From an uncultured bacterium (GTDB lineage Bacteria > Planctomycetota > Phycisphaerae > Phycisphaerales > SM1A02), in the NCBI GenBank assembly GCA_903898755.1, contig CAIUGT010000066.1, positions 1 to 47,457 of the forward strand: a DNA stretch of 47,457 nucleotides, in the 5' to 3' direction. Numbering within the stretch: position 1 is the stretch's first letter; every line of letters begins with the position of its first letter. A program made the translations under genes and the position numbers. Below are positions 15,493 to 24,338 of this stretch, piece after piece. The notes below the pieces were generated by a model, which saw only the letters and a program-made list of their open reading frames with translations, was not told the origin of the DNA and searched no databases.

Positions 15493-17013
15493 ATGCACAA
15501 ATCGCACATTCTTGCCTTTGATCAAGGCACGACCAGTTCGCGCTCAATTGTTTTTGACGAGAATGGCGCATTGCGATCCGTGGCCCAGCAGGAATTTCAC
15601 CAATCATTTCCAAACACAGGTTGGGTGGAGCACAATGCGCAGGAGATTTGGAACACGCAATTAGAAACGGCGCGTGAGTGCATCAAGCGCGCCAAGATTG
15701 GTCCGCGTGATATCGCCGCCATTGGCATAACAAATCAGCGGGAAACAACGGTGATTTGGGAACGCGCCACGGGTCGACCCATTGCGCCGGCGATTGTGTG
15801 GCAAGACCGCCGCACAGCAGCGCTCATGGACAAGCTCCGTGCAACAGGCGTCGAGTCGCGTGTTCGTGAAGTGACCGGTTTGTTGCTTGATCCGTATTTC
15901 AGCGCGTCCAAAATGGCGTGGATATTGGATCATGTTCCACATGCGCGAGAGCGCGCGGCCAAAGGCGAATTAGCGGCGGGCACGATTGATTCTTGGTTGC
16001 TTTGGAAACTCACTGGCGGCCGTGCGCACATGACCGATGTCACCAACGCCAGTCGCACAAGTTTGCTTGATCTCAAAACATTGCAGTGGAGCCAAGAGAT
16101 GCTTTCCATTTTCAATGTGCCCGTTGAAATTCTTCCCGCGGTTGTTTCTAGTGATAGCGAATTTGGCGTGAGTGATCCTGAACTTTTTGGCAGCGAAATT
16201 CCAATTCGCTCCATGATTGGTGATCAACAAGCCGCGCTGTTTGGTCAGTTGTGCTTGGACAAAGGAATGGTGAAAAACACCTATGGAACTGGGTGTTTTA
16301 TGCTTATGCAAACAGGCACGCAGCCTGCCATGAGTAAGAACAGATTATTGACCACTGTGGCGTGGCGCATGGGGGATCATCCGGCACATTACGCGCTTGA
16401 AGGCAGCGTGTTTGTTGGCGGTAGCGCGGTGCAATGGTTGCGCGATGGCCTGGGCATTATTCGAAAAAGCTCCGACGTGAATCAACTTGCGGAATCTGTT
16501 CCAGATTCTGGCGGAGTCTTTGTGGTGCCAGCGTTCGCAGGGCTTGGCGCGCCCACATGGGATCCGCGCGCGCGTGGCTGCATACTTGGACTCACTCGCG
16601 GCAGCACCGCGGCGCACATTGCGCGCGCAACACTGGAAGGCATCGCGCATCAAGTGGCGGATGTTCTTGAAGCCATGACCAGCGATGCGGGTGCGCCAGT
16701 TGGAATTTTGCGCGTGGACGGCGGCGCCAGCGCAAGTGATTTACTGATGCAAACGCAAGCCAATCTTTTAAACGCGGCAGTGGAACGACCGAAGGTGACG
16801 GAAACCACAGCGCAAGGCGCCGCGTTCATGGCTGGTATTGCCTGCGGCATGTGGAAAAACATTTCAGAACTTTCCAAGAACAGAACGGTGGACCGAGTGT
16901 TCAAGCCAAAAGTTTCAGATGATCAACGAATTTCTCAGCGCGCCAGCTGGAAGCGCGCGCTTGCTCGCTCTGGCGAGTGGGCGCAAGACGAATCCAAAGG
17001 AGCCACTTCATGA
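15493..17013 (+). CDS. glpK: glycerol kinase
   Basis: A 506-residue FGGY-family kinase that makes glycerol 3-phosphate. It has the N-terminal phosphate loop F-D-Q-G-T-T-S-S-R, glycerol-binding G-W-V-E-H and a later R-E-T, the [11 protein letters not shown] segment, and C-terminal [10 protein letters not shown]. The length is normal. Its TGA overlaps the glpD start as ATGA, so the two are translationally coupled. No clear Shine-Dalgarno precedes ATG 15493. With glpD it forms the aerobic glycerol route; no glpF transporter is seen in the window. Confidence 0.97.
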   Translation: MHKSHILAFDQGTTSSRSIVFDENGALRSVAQQEFHQSFPNTGWVEHNAQEIWNTQLETARECIKRAKIGPRDIAAIGITNQRETTVIWERATGRPIAPAIVWQDRRTAALMDKLRATGVESRVREVTGLLLDPYFSASKMAWILDHVPHARERAAKGELAAGTIDSWLLWKLTGGRAHMTDVTNASRTSLLDLKTLQWSQEMLSIFNVPVEILPAVVSSDSEFGVSDPELFGSEIPIRSMIGDQQAALFGQLCLDKGMVKNTYGTGCFMLMQTGTQPAMSKNRLLTTVAWRMGDHPAHYALEGSVFVGGSAVQWLRDGLGIIRKSSDVNQLAESVPDSGGVFVVPAFAGLGAPTWDPRARGCILGLTRGSTAAHIARATLEGIAHQVADVLEAMTSDAGAPVGILRVDGGASASDLLMQTQANLLNAAVERPKVTETTAQGAAFMAGIACGMWKNISELSKNRTVDRVFKPKVSDDQRISQRASWKRALARSGEWAQDESKGATS

Positions 17014-18602
17014 GCGCGGCGGACATTCAATTGCAACGCGTGGACACATTGCGCAAACTCGGCGCCGATGAATTTGATGTGCTTGTGATTGGCGGCGGCG
17101 CAACAGGACTGGGCACGGCGGTTGACGCGGCTAATCGCGGTTACAAAACCGCGCTGGTTGAAGCGCATGACTGGGCCAAGGCAACAAGTAGCCGTAGCAC
17201 AAAGTTGGTGCACGGCGGCGTGCGCTACTTAGAGCAATTGGATATTGCCTTGGTTATGGAAGCGCTGCACGAACGTGGGTTGCTGCACCAAAATGCCTCG
17301 CACTTGGTTCATCCATTGGCGTTTATTGTTCCGCGTTACACCTGGTGGGAAGGTCCGTTTTATGGAACCGGCTTGAAGTTGTACGACGCGCTTGCTGGCA
17401 AATTAAATTTGAAAGCAAGCAGCACGCTTTCTGCCGCGCAGACCATAGAGAAAATTCCAAATGTACAGCGCGAAGATTTGCAAGGCGGCATTGAGTACTA
17501 CGACGGTCAATTTGATGACGCGCGCTTAGCTGTGAACTTACTGCAAACCGCTCAGCAGTTTGGCGCCGTTGCTGCAAACCGCGTTGCGGTTACCAAAATT
17601 ATTCATGATGGCGCGCGCGCCAGTGGAGCCATGTGTCGCTGCGAAGAAACGCAACAAGATATTTTCATCCGCGCCAAAGTTGTTGTGAACGCCACAGGTA
17701 TTTTTGCCGACAGCATTCGCCGCATGGATGACCCCAAAGCCACTGCCATGATTGAACCCGCGCAGGGCGTGCATTTGGTGTTGCCGAAATCATTTCTTGC
17801 GGGCGATACCGCCATCATGGTGCCACACACCGATGACGGACGCGTGCTGTTTGTTATTCCATGGCATGACCGTGTGATTGTTGGCACCACCGATACCCCC
17901 ATGAAAGTCTCGGAAATTGAGCCAAAACCAATGGATGAGGAAATTGGTTTCATTCTGCGAAATGCCTCGCGCTATCTGCAGCGCGAGCCAACTCGCGCCG
18001 ATGTATTGAGCGTGTTCGCGGGTCAACGACCATTGGTGCACGCCGGTGGAACCGATGGTGGAGCCAGCAAAAAAGTAAGCCGCGAACATGTTGTGCAAAC
18101 AAGCGCCAGCGGAATGATCAGCGTGATGGGCGGCAAGTGGACCACGTACCGCAAGATGGCGGAGGATGCAGTCAACGCCGCCGTGAAATCGGGCGCGCTT
18201 GCATCCGCGCCATGTCAAACAGAAAAATTACTTGTACACGGCGCTTCGCACAACGCCAACGCATTCGCGCAACATCCAGAGTGGTTGCGCTGCTACGGCA
18301 GTGACGCCGACGCGCTTGTGGCGTTGATGAAGGCGCAGCCAAATCTTGCCGCGCCGTTGCACGCTCGGCTTCCGTACAGCATGGTGGTGGTGGCGTGGGC
18401 GGCCCGCATGGAGCAAGCTCGCACGCTTGAAGATGTTCTGTCGCGCCGAACACGTTCACTGTTGCTTGACGCAAAGGCCGCGTTGGAATGTTCCGCCGCA
18501 GTGGCGCAATTGCTGTCCGAGGAACTTGGCCACGATCGCGCATGGGCCGCGGAGCAAACCGCGCAATTTGCCCACCTTGCGCGGCATTACTTGTTGACAT
18601 GA
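17010..18602 (+). CDS. glpD: aerobic glycerol-3-phosphate dehydrogenase
   Basis: A 530-residue FAD enzyme oxidising glycerol 3-phosphate to dihydroxyacetone phosphate and feeding electrons to quinones at the inner membrane face. The N-terminal FAD motif is [12 protein letters not shown], followed by [17 protein letters not shown], a hallmark of GlpD. The M-G-G-K-W-T-T-Y-R segment and a C-terminal helical domain complete it. The start is ATG at 17010, with AAAGGA about 8 nt upstream, overlapping the glpK stop. A longer reading from 16977 lacks this ribosome site. Confidence 0.97.
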   Translation: MSAADIQLQRVDTLRKLGADEFDVLVIGGGATGLGTAVDAANRGYKTALVEAHDWAKATSSRSTKLVHGGVRYLEQLDIALVMEALHERGLLHQNASHLVHPLAFIVPRYTWWEGPFYGTGLKLYDALAGKLNLKASSTLSAAQTIEKIPNVQREDLQGGIEYYDGQFDDARLAVNLLQTAQQFGAVAANRVAVTKIIHDGARASGAMCRCEETQQDIFIRAKVVVNATGIFADSIRRMDDPKATAMIEPAQGVHLVLPKSFLAGDTAIMVPHTDDGRVLFVIPWHDRVIVGTTDTPMKVSEIEPKPMDEEIGFILRNASRYLQREPTRADVLSVFAGQRPLVHAGGTDGGASKKVSREHVVQTSASGMISVMGGKWTTYRKMAEDAVNAAVKSGALASAPCQTEKLLVHGASHNANAFAQHPEWLRCYGSDADALVALMKAQPNLAAPLHARLPYSMVVVAWAARMEQARTLEDVLSRRTRSLLLDAKAALECSAAVAQLLSEELGHDRAWAAEQTAQFAHLARHYLLT

Positions 18603-18624
18603 ATTCAATCTCAACGGCCGCCCA

Positions 18625-19578
18625 ATGACATTCCAAATTCAAGCCATTGATGTTGGATATTTAGATCTTGCTGGTGCCGCCAATGTATTTCTCATTGAAG
18701 GACCGGCGGGATTTGCGTTGGTTGAATCTGGCACGGCCGCAACGTGGCCCGCGCTTGAAACGCAACTTGAGCAACGCGGCGTTCATCCAACTCAAATCAT
18801 GGATCTGTTGCTCACGCATATTCATTTGGACCACGCGGGCGCGGCCGGACATTTCGCCGCGGGTGACTCTCGAGTGTGGGTTCATTCATTTGGGGTGCCG
18901 CATTTAATTGATCCGACAAAGTTGCTTGCAAGCAGTCGCCGCGTGCACGGTGAAATGTATGAGCGCTTCTACGGCGATCTTTGGCCAATACCAGAATTGC
19001 AAGCATTGGCGGTGTCCGACGGACAAATTGTTTCCGCTGCCGGTCTTGCATTTCGCGCCATTGAAACTCCCGGACATGCGCGCCATCACCATGCGTGGTT
19101 GCTTGAGCACGCGGATGAACGCCACGTGTTTGTGGGCGACGCGCTTGGTATCGCTGTACCCAACAGCGATTTCATTTCCATTCCAACTCCGCCACCGGAG
19201 TTCGATCCGCTTGCGTGGAAGCACAGTCTGCAGCGCCTGCGCGACGCCGCGCCAACGCATCTCTGGCTGACGCACGGCGGGCTTCAATCCAGCAATGCCG
19301 CCGCCGCGCGTCAATTCATTGATCGTGTCCAAGCGCGCCTTGAAGAAGAGTCCGCGTTGCTACAAAAATTAGCCACCGTCATTATTGCAAGCGGCGCGCG
19401 TGAAAGTGATGCATATCAAGTCGCCCTTTCGCAGGCGATTCATGAATATAAAAATTGGCTTCATCCCAAAGCGGTTGCCGCGGGCGTTTCAGCTCAGAAC
19501 AATGCGAAATTTTTGGGGGACTATTTTGTGCGAATGAACTTGCAGGGCGCTCTTCGCTTTTACTCAACGAATGCCTAA
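18625..19578 (+). CDS. metallo-beta-lactamase-fold hydrolase
   Basis: A 317-residue protein with the metal motif T-H-I-H-L-D-H-A-G near residue 65, a later His in E-T-P-G-H-A-R-H-H near residue 150, Asp in V-F-V-G-D-A-L, and His in L-T-H-G-G. The fold covers glyoxalase II-like thioesterases, lactonases and others, so the substrate is open. It begins 22 nt after glpD and is likely in the same operon. That could suggest a role in clearing triose-derived by-products such as methylglyoxal adducts, but this is only an inference. Its 3' end overlaps the opposing FG-GAP gene by 15 bp. Confidence 0.9.
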   Translation: MTFQIQAIDVGYLDLAGAANVFLIEGPAGFALVESGTAATWPALETQLEQRGVHPTQIMDLLLTHIHLDHAGAAGHFAAGDSRVWVHSFGVPHLIDPTKLLASSRRVHGEMYERFYGDLWPIPELQALAVSDGQIVSAAGLAFRAIETPGHARHHHAWLLEHADERHVFVGDALGIAVPNSDFISIPTPPPEFDPLAWKHSLQRLRDAAPTHLWLTHGGLQSSNAAAARQFIDRVQARLEEESALLQKLATVIIASGARESDAYQVALSQAIHEYKNWLHPKAVAAGVSAQNNAKFLGDYFVRMNLQGALRFYSTNA

Positions 19579-22017
19579 GCCCACAACTTCGCCAACGGCA
19601 AGTCTGCCAAGAACTTGATTGCTCTTGATTTGTGGAATACTTATTGAGCCGTTCGCATACGTTTTGACTTCCATATACAGCACCACAACTCTGCGATCCC
19701 CGCCAGATTCACTCACCACCAAGTCATTGACGCCGTTGCCATCCCAGTCGTACATACCCTGCACATCCCAATGGGCGGTGAACAGGCCAGTGCACACTTG
19801 CGAAATCGTATTTCCATTCATCAAGTAAAAACGAACTTGATCGTCTTCTCTACTGCTAGCCACGATATCGGATTGACCATCGGCGTCGAGATCTCCAATC
19901 GCTTGAATTTCATAATTGGCCGGTGGTGAACCAACAGCAAGAGTGCGCGATGCAACACCGCGGCCCGGCATGGTGATGCGGCGCAGTTCACCCGTTTGTG
20001 GATGTCTAATTAAAACAGAATTAGCAATGAATGGAAATGGAACCGGGCGCCACACGCCACTCGGCATAATTAAATCCGTAGTGCTTGACGCAACAGCGTC
20101 TCCCATTGTCACCACGCGCAATGTCGCGGTTGCAGGATTGACAAGCAAAATATCCGCGGCACTTCCATCAGCTTCTATGTCGTAAGCGGCAACAGCGGCG
20201 AAGCCAGCGGCGGGGGATGAAACCACCGTTTTTGATTTAATGGTTGCGCCATTGCGTGTCCACAGAACAACTTCATTTGTTGATCGATCTTGCCACAAGA
20301 AATCACTTCCGCCATCGCCATTGCTGTCGGCTACTGCGAACAGTCTTAAATTGTCTGGATACGTCGCAAGCGAGAGCGTGCTTGCTTGAATATCTGATTG
20401 AAGTGCGTTGTCATAAGCAATTTGCATTCCGTACAAAACCTTGCCCACAGTATTGTCGGCAATCACCGTGTTGGTCACCAATCCAATGTTGTTGTACAAG
20501 GGTGGAAGCGAATTGAGTGATCGCACATTTCCACCTTTTCCAAAATCGCCACTTGTTGGATCTTCCGATGGTCCACCTGGTGTGTCACCGCCACTTCCTC
20601 CACCTGTGCTTCCACCAGTAGTTCCACCTGTAGTTCCGCCTGTAGTTCCACCCGTGGTTCCACCCGTAGTTCCGCCACTCGTTCCGCCGGTGGTGCCACC
20701 AGTGGATCCGTCTGTGCTTCCACCACCAATCATTCCGTTTCCACTGGAAGATGATGGATCGTATTGAAATGGAAACGCGCCGCCGATAGAACCGGTTGGA
20801 CCATCGGTGGCCAATACCGCAACGGAACCATCTGCGGAAATGCCCAAAGACTTGCCAATATTTTGGTTGGTCAACGCGACCTTGGTCCACAGATCCGAGT
20901 CGTCCATGCTCCACGAATTTGCGGAGCCGCGAAACGAAAATGCTGCTCCGGAGTTCATGTTTTCAGTATCACATGATGGCGCCGAAGCGACCAGAATTCC
21001 TTGCGACGAATTTGGAAGCGTGGAAAGACCGATGGAGTAACCAAATAAATCATTCGCTACAGGGTTGCGCGCTGTCAGTGTCGCGCCTTCCGACCAAAGA
21101 GTTCCATTGCCTCCAGTGTTGTAAAACACAGTGACCGCTCCCGCGCGATTTTCATTGTTGGTGCCGGCGCGGTTCGGTGCTCCAATGGCAACAAAACTTC
21201 CAGCGCATGCAACGCTGTAACCAAAATTATCACCAGTCGCCACAAATGAAGGCGTGATTTTTGCGGCTTGGCTCCACACGGGTGTTGACCCCGACAGCGC
21301 GCGCGTGAAAATGTACGCCACGCGCCTTCGTGGAACGCCAGCGACAATGGTTCCATCTCGAACAGAGACGCAGGTTCCAAGTTGATCGGATCGAGCGGCA
21401 TCGCTTGCGGAAAGTTTCGCAACTTGGCTCCATGTTGCGTCGCGACCTTCGAATACATACACGGCTCCGGTGCTCAGCGTTCCATCATTCACTCTTCCCA
21501 CAGCAATCACGCCGGTGCCTGTCGCGGGCATATCAAGCGAAACATTCCAGCCAAAAAGCGCGGGCTTGGAAGGTTGTGGGTCGCTTGCATTTAAAGTGGA
21601 CGCAGGTGTCCAACGACCATTTGCACCCAGTGTGAATACAAACACACTTCCCGAATATCCATTGCTGCCCCATGAACCAACCACAAGATGATCTTGTCGC
21701 AAGGCAACGGAATTTCCAAACGCTTGATACGTGCTTGGAGTTGGATGAAATACTGTTTGTCGCAAAAACCATTGATCGCCAACGCGTTCAAATAAATGAA
21801 CGGCGCCAGTTGATCGAAAGCCGACAATCGCAGTGTCGCTTGCTCCAACAGCGAGCCAATTTCCATCTGTAGCGACTGAACAACCAAATTTTTCTTTGGC
21901 AAGAGCTGGGAACGCGTTGAGTTTGTCTTTGATGACCCAACCGGCATGAGATACAGAGGCCATGCTTAAAATGCAGGCGATCCATAGCGGCAAGATATTT
22001 TTTGTGAGCCATTGCAT
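19564..22017 (-). CDS. secreted FG-GAP/VCBS repeat protein with Gly-Thr linker
   Basis: An 817-residue exported protein. Residues 1-25 are a signal peptide ending near S-H-A-G. Residues ~30-420 hold FG-GAP beta-propeller blades, with repeated patterns like F-G-x-S-V-A and L-V-V-G. Residues ~425-495 are a Gly/Thr/Ser linker. Residues ~555-817 form a second repeat domain with calcium-type loops D-S-N-G-D-G-G-S-D, D-L-D-A-D-G-Q-S-D and D-W-D-G-N-G-V-N-D. Such proteins usually act at the cell surface in adhesion or matrix binding; no partner can be read. It is a paralogue of the gene at 27452-28957. Its end overlaps the convergent hydrolase gene by 15 bp. Confidence 0.88.
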   Translation of the reverse strand: MQWLTKNILPLWIACILSMASVSHAGWVIKDKLNAFPALAKEKFGCSVATDGNWLAVGASDTAIVGFRSTGAVHLFERVGDQWFLRQTVFHPTPSTYQAFGNSVALRQDHLVVGSWGSNGYSGSVFVFTLGANGRWTPASTLNASDPQPSKPALFGWNVSLDMPATGTGVIAVGRVNDGTLSTGAVYVFEGRDATWSQVAKLSASDAARSDQLGTCVSVRDGTIVAGVPRRRVAYIFTRALSGSTPVWSQAAKITPSFVATGDNFGYSVACAGSFVAIGAPNRAGTNNENRAGAVTVFYNTGGNGTLWSEGATLTARNPVANDLFGYSIGLSTLPNSSQGILVASAPSCDTENMNSGAAFSFRGSANSWSMDDSDLWTKVALTNQNIGKSLGISADGSVAVLATDGPTGSIGGAFPFQYDPSSSSGNGMIGGGSTDGSTGGTTGGTSGGTTGGTTGGTTGGTTGGTTGGSTGGGSGGDTPGGPSEDPTSGDFGKGGNVRSLNSLPPLYNNIGLVTNTVIADNTVGKVLYGMQIAYDNALQSDIQASTLSLATYPDNLRLFAVADSNGDGGSDFLWQDRSTNEVVLWTRNGATIKSKTVVSSPAAGFAAVAAYDIEADGSAADILLVNPATATLRVVTMGDAVASSTTDLIMPSGVWRPVPFPFIANSVLIRHPQTGELRRITMPGRGVASRTLAVGSPPANYEIQAIGDLDADGQSDIVASSREDDQVRFYLMNGNTISQVCTGLFTAHWDVQGMYDWDGNGVNDLVVSESGGDRRVVVLYMEVKTYANGSISIPQIKSNQVLGRLAVGEVVGLGIR
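20598..20712 (-). repeat. 12-bp tandem repeat coding Gly-Gly-Thr-Thr
   Basis: Imperfect 12-bp units (GTTCCACCTGTA-like on the plus strand), roughly seven to nine copies, coding the Gly-Gly-Thr-Thr linker between the two halves of the FG-GAP protein. Units differ mainly at third codon positions. A repeat of this kind can change length by slippage while keeping the frame. Confidence 0.85.
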
Positions 22018-22275
22018 GTGTTTGTTCTCTCAGTATCCGATCCAAGAGGTCTACATGTGATGGGTAAATGCGAAGATTCCAAAAGATGTCTGGAATTTCA
22101 ATTTGGAATTCCATTACCAACGATTTCAAAGGTACTTGTAGTTTTTAAATATAGTTATAAGACTTAAAATTATTAAATTCATCGGGAAAGAAGATGATTT
22201 TAAATCGTAAAACTTGCAAGATTTATCTTGGCTAATTGTGTGAAAAAAGGGGAATGCAGCCAATATAGAAGTCCA

Positions 22276-24126
22276 ATGAACGTTGCCTTACCCATGAACA
22301 AATTCCTATTCGCTATGACTCCAGTTGTTTTTGTATGTGTTGCGCTCGCGCAAAATTCTCCCACTGCAAATCCAAACACAAGCACCAGTTCCGCCGCACA
22401 AGCACCCGCCGCAGCAACTTCAACTGCTGCGCCGGCGGATGCGAAAGCTGATCGCCAACAAGGTCAGGGCGGTCAAGGTGGTCAAGGCGGCGGGCGGCAA
22501 GGTGGCCGTGGATTTGGAATGGGTGGCGGCATGGGCGGAGGCATGGGCGGCGGTATCGGAAGATCCCTAGGCGCCGTCACTGAAATGCGCGAACAATTTC
22601 AGGCCTACATTGTGAAACGCGATGTTCCACTGATTAAAGAGCAACTGAAACTTGATGATGGTCAAACTACGGTCGTTGAAACGTTTGTCACCGATTATGA
22701 AACCGCGTTCACACAGGCCAGCGATAAAGCTTCGGCGGCACAACAAGAATTAATGCGCTCCATGTTCCAAAGTTTCATGGGTGGAAATATGCGAGAGCGT
22801 TTCCAAAGCTTTGGTGAGAACATGCAAAAGGACATTGAGCAAATTGAAAAAGACTCCGGTACGGAAATGTCACCGGAAGCGCGCTCGCAATATTTCCGGG
22901 ATCAAATGGAAAAAATGTCGCAGCAAATTGCCGCTGAACGTGAAACCAATGGCGAAGCCGCGCAAACCCGAAAAATTGTTGGAGACATGACGTTGTTGGC
23001 CGAGAAGTGGCGCAAGGAACGCGGTGTTTTGGATCGGCAGGTTATGGATGAAATTAAAACTTCGCTCAAGTCTGAGCAAGCCGCAAAGTGGGATTCATTT
23101 GAGCGATTCATGCGCCGAGAAAAGTTATTAAGTCGCGGTCGATTAAGCGGCGAGAATGTGAATTTATTTGCGGTGCTTGATGAGGCGGGCTTAACCAAAG
23201 AGCAAATTGCATCCACCGCGGCGCTGCTTGATGAATATGAACTTCGCTTGGATGAGGCGTTGAAAAAGCGCAGTGAATTTTTGGGCCAAAATGAAGGCAA
23301 GGTGATGACCGCTATTCAAAATAGCGACTCTAAAAGTTTGGAGGATCTTGCATCCAAAGGTGTTGATCTTCGCAACGCTGTGCGCAATGTGAACGAGCAA
23401 TATCGCACTGCAATTGCTGGCGTACTGCCACCGGAAGAGGCAAAGCGATTCACACAGGCCGCGTTGGCGAGCGGGTTTGCCCGCGTCTATCGACCCACGC
23501 GGGCTGAGCGCGCATTTGAAAAAGCGCTTTCGCTTGAAGGCTTGTCTCCTGAAACGCTGACAGCAATCGGTGAAATGCAAATAGCAATGATGGCTGAACT
23601 TGTCGGCATGAATGAAAAAATTGCGCAGACCATTCGCAAGGCAGAGCCAGTTCAGTTGAAAGAAGAGGCAGTGCGTTCCGCTGGTTTGCTCAATGGCGGC
23701 GCGAGTCGCATGTTTGGTCGAAATGATCCAGATGTCGCTGATGAACTGCTGTCAAAGCGTGGCGACATGACCGACAAATATGTCGAGCGTTTGAAGGCGT
23801 TGCTCACAGCCGAGCAAATTGCATTGTTGCCAAAGGGAACCGGCCGTGATGATGGGCGCAACCAAGGACCGTTCGGATCTTGGACAATCGCCAACATGCC
23901 TGAAGAAAATCGCGCCATGGCCAAGGCCGCTGACAAAGATGGCAATGGAATTATTGAGGGCGATGAGCGCCGCGAATTGTTCCGCGCAATGAGACCAGCC
24001 GACGCTGGCGGAAACGGTGGCGGTCAAGGCGGCGGAAATGCTGGCGGTCAAGGTGGCGGCAATAATGGAGGTCGTCAACGCGGCGGTAATCAAGGCGCAG
24101 CGGCTCCTTCAAATAATGGCGGTTAA
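22276..24126 (+). CDS. exported Gly-rich helical protein with EF-hand
   Basis: A 616-residue protein of no family I recognise. It opens with a signal peptide (core L-F-A-M-T-P-V-V-F-V-C-V-A-L-A), then a low-complexity Ala/Thr/Ser stretch and a Gly/Gln/Met-rich segment. A long charged, mostly helical region with many Lys, Glu and Gln follows (about 110-520). Near residue 553 is a canonical EF-hand loop, D-K-D-G-N-G-I-I-E-G-D-E. The C-terminus is again Gly/Asn/Gln-rich. Start: ATG at 22276 fits TATAGA 6 nt upstream; ATG at 22294 gives a shorter signal peptide. A terminator follows. Helical parts loosely recall CpxP/Spy-like periplasmic proteins, but that is a guess. Confidence 0.82.
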   Translation: MNVALPMNKFLFAMTPVVFVCVALAQNSPTANPNTSTSSAAQAPAAATSTAAPADAKADRQQGQGGQGGQGGGRQGGRGFGMGGGMGGGMGGGIGRSLGAVTEMREQFQAYIVKRDVPLIKEQLKLDDGQTTVVETFVTDYETAFTQASDKASAAQQELMRSMFQSFMGGNMRERFQSFGENMQKDIEQIEKDSGTEMSPEARSQYFRDQMEKMSQQIAAERETNGEAAQTRKIVGDMTLLAEKWRKERGVLDRQVMDEIKTSLKSEQAAKWDSFERFMRREKLLSRGRLSGENVNLFAVLDEAGLTKEQIASTAALLDEYELRLDEALKKRSEFLGQNEGKVMTAIQNSDSKSLEDLASKGVDLRNAVRNVNEQYRTAIAGVLPPEEAKRFTQAALASGFARVYRPTRAERAFEKALSLEGLSPETLTAIGEMQIAMMAELVGMNEKIAQTIRKAEPVQLKEEAVRSAGLLNGGASRMFGRNDPDVADELLSKRGDMTDKYVERLKALLTAEQIALLPKGTGRDDGRNQGPFGSWTIANMPEENRAMAKAADKDGNGIIEGDERRELFRAMRPADAGGNGGGQGGGNAGGQGGGNNGGRQRGGNQGAAAPSNNGG

Positions 24127-24156
24127 CACTGAAATAAATATTGATATGTAAAAGAG

Positions 24157-24182
24157 CGGCGCACTTGGTGCGCCGTTTTTTA
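24157..24182 (+). terminator. intrinsic terminator after the EF-hand protein gene
   Basis: An 8-bp GC-rich perfect stem (24157-24164 with 24168-24175), a 3-nt loop and a T-tract at 24176-24182, located 31 nt after the stop codon. Confidence 0.88.
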
Positions 24183-24199
24183 TTGTGCGTATCGACCAG

Positions 24200-24270
24200 T
24201 CTTTGAGTTGTGTCCATGCGAGATGGAATGCATGCGCCTGCTGAAGTCAAAGACCAGGCGCATCTCGCAT
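24200..24270 (+). other. possible pseudoknotted RNA or complex hairpin
   Basis: Two nested stems: 24216-24224 with 24262-24270 (9 bp) and 24234-24240 with 24255-24261 (7 bp), separated by a 9-nt left-side bulge. The 14-nt loop contains 24247-24253, which is complementary over 7 nt to 24200-24206, so an H-type pseudoknot could form. It lies after a terminator and before the Tat oxidoreductase gene. No known RNA family is recognised. Confidence 0.4.
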
Positions 24271-24326
24271 TTTAAAAAATTTCTGCGCGTATCGCGTTAT
24301 CGCAATGGCGAATGTTGTCTTGTATG

Positions 24327-24332
24327 TAGCAT
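24327..24332 (+). promoter_or_regulatory. candidate -10 box of a leaderless Gfo/Idh/MocA transcript
   Basis: TAGCAT ends exactly 6 nt before the ATG at 24339, and the intervening CTTTGC has no Shine-Dalgarno character. No good -35 is visible. Confidence 0.4.
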
Positions 24333-24338
24333 CTTTGC

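Noticed and set aside
20598-20712. CRISPR-like array
   Set aside because: 12-bp units are contiguous, coding and without spacers, so this is a protein repeat.
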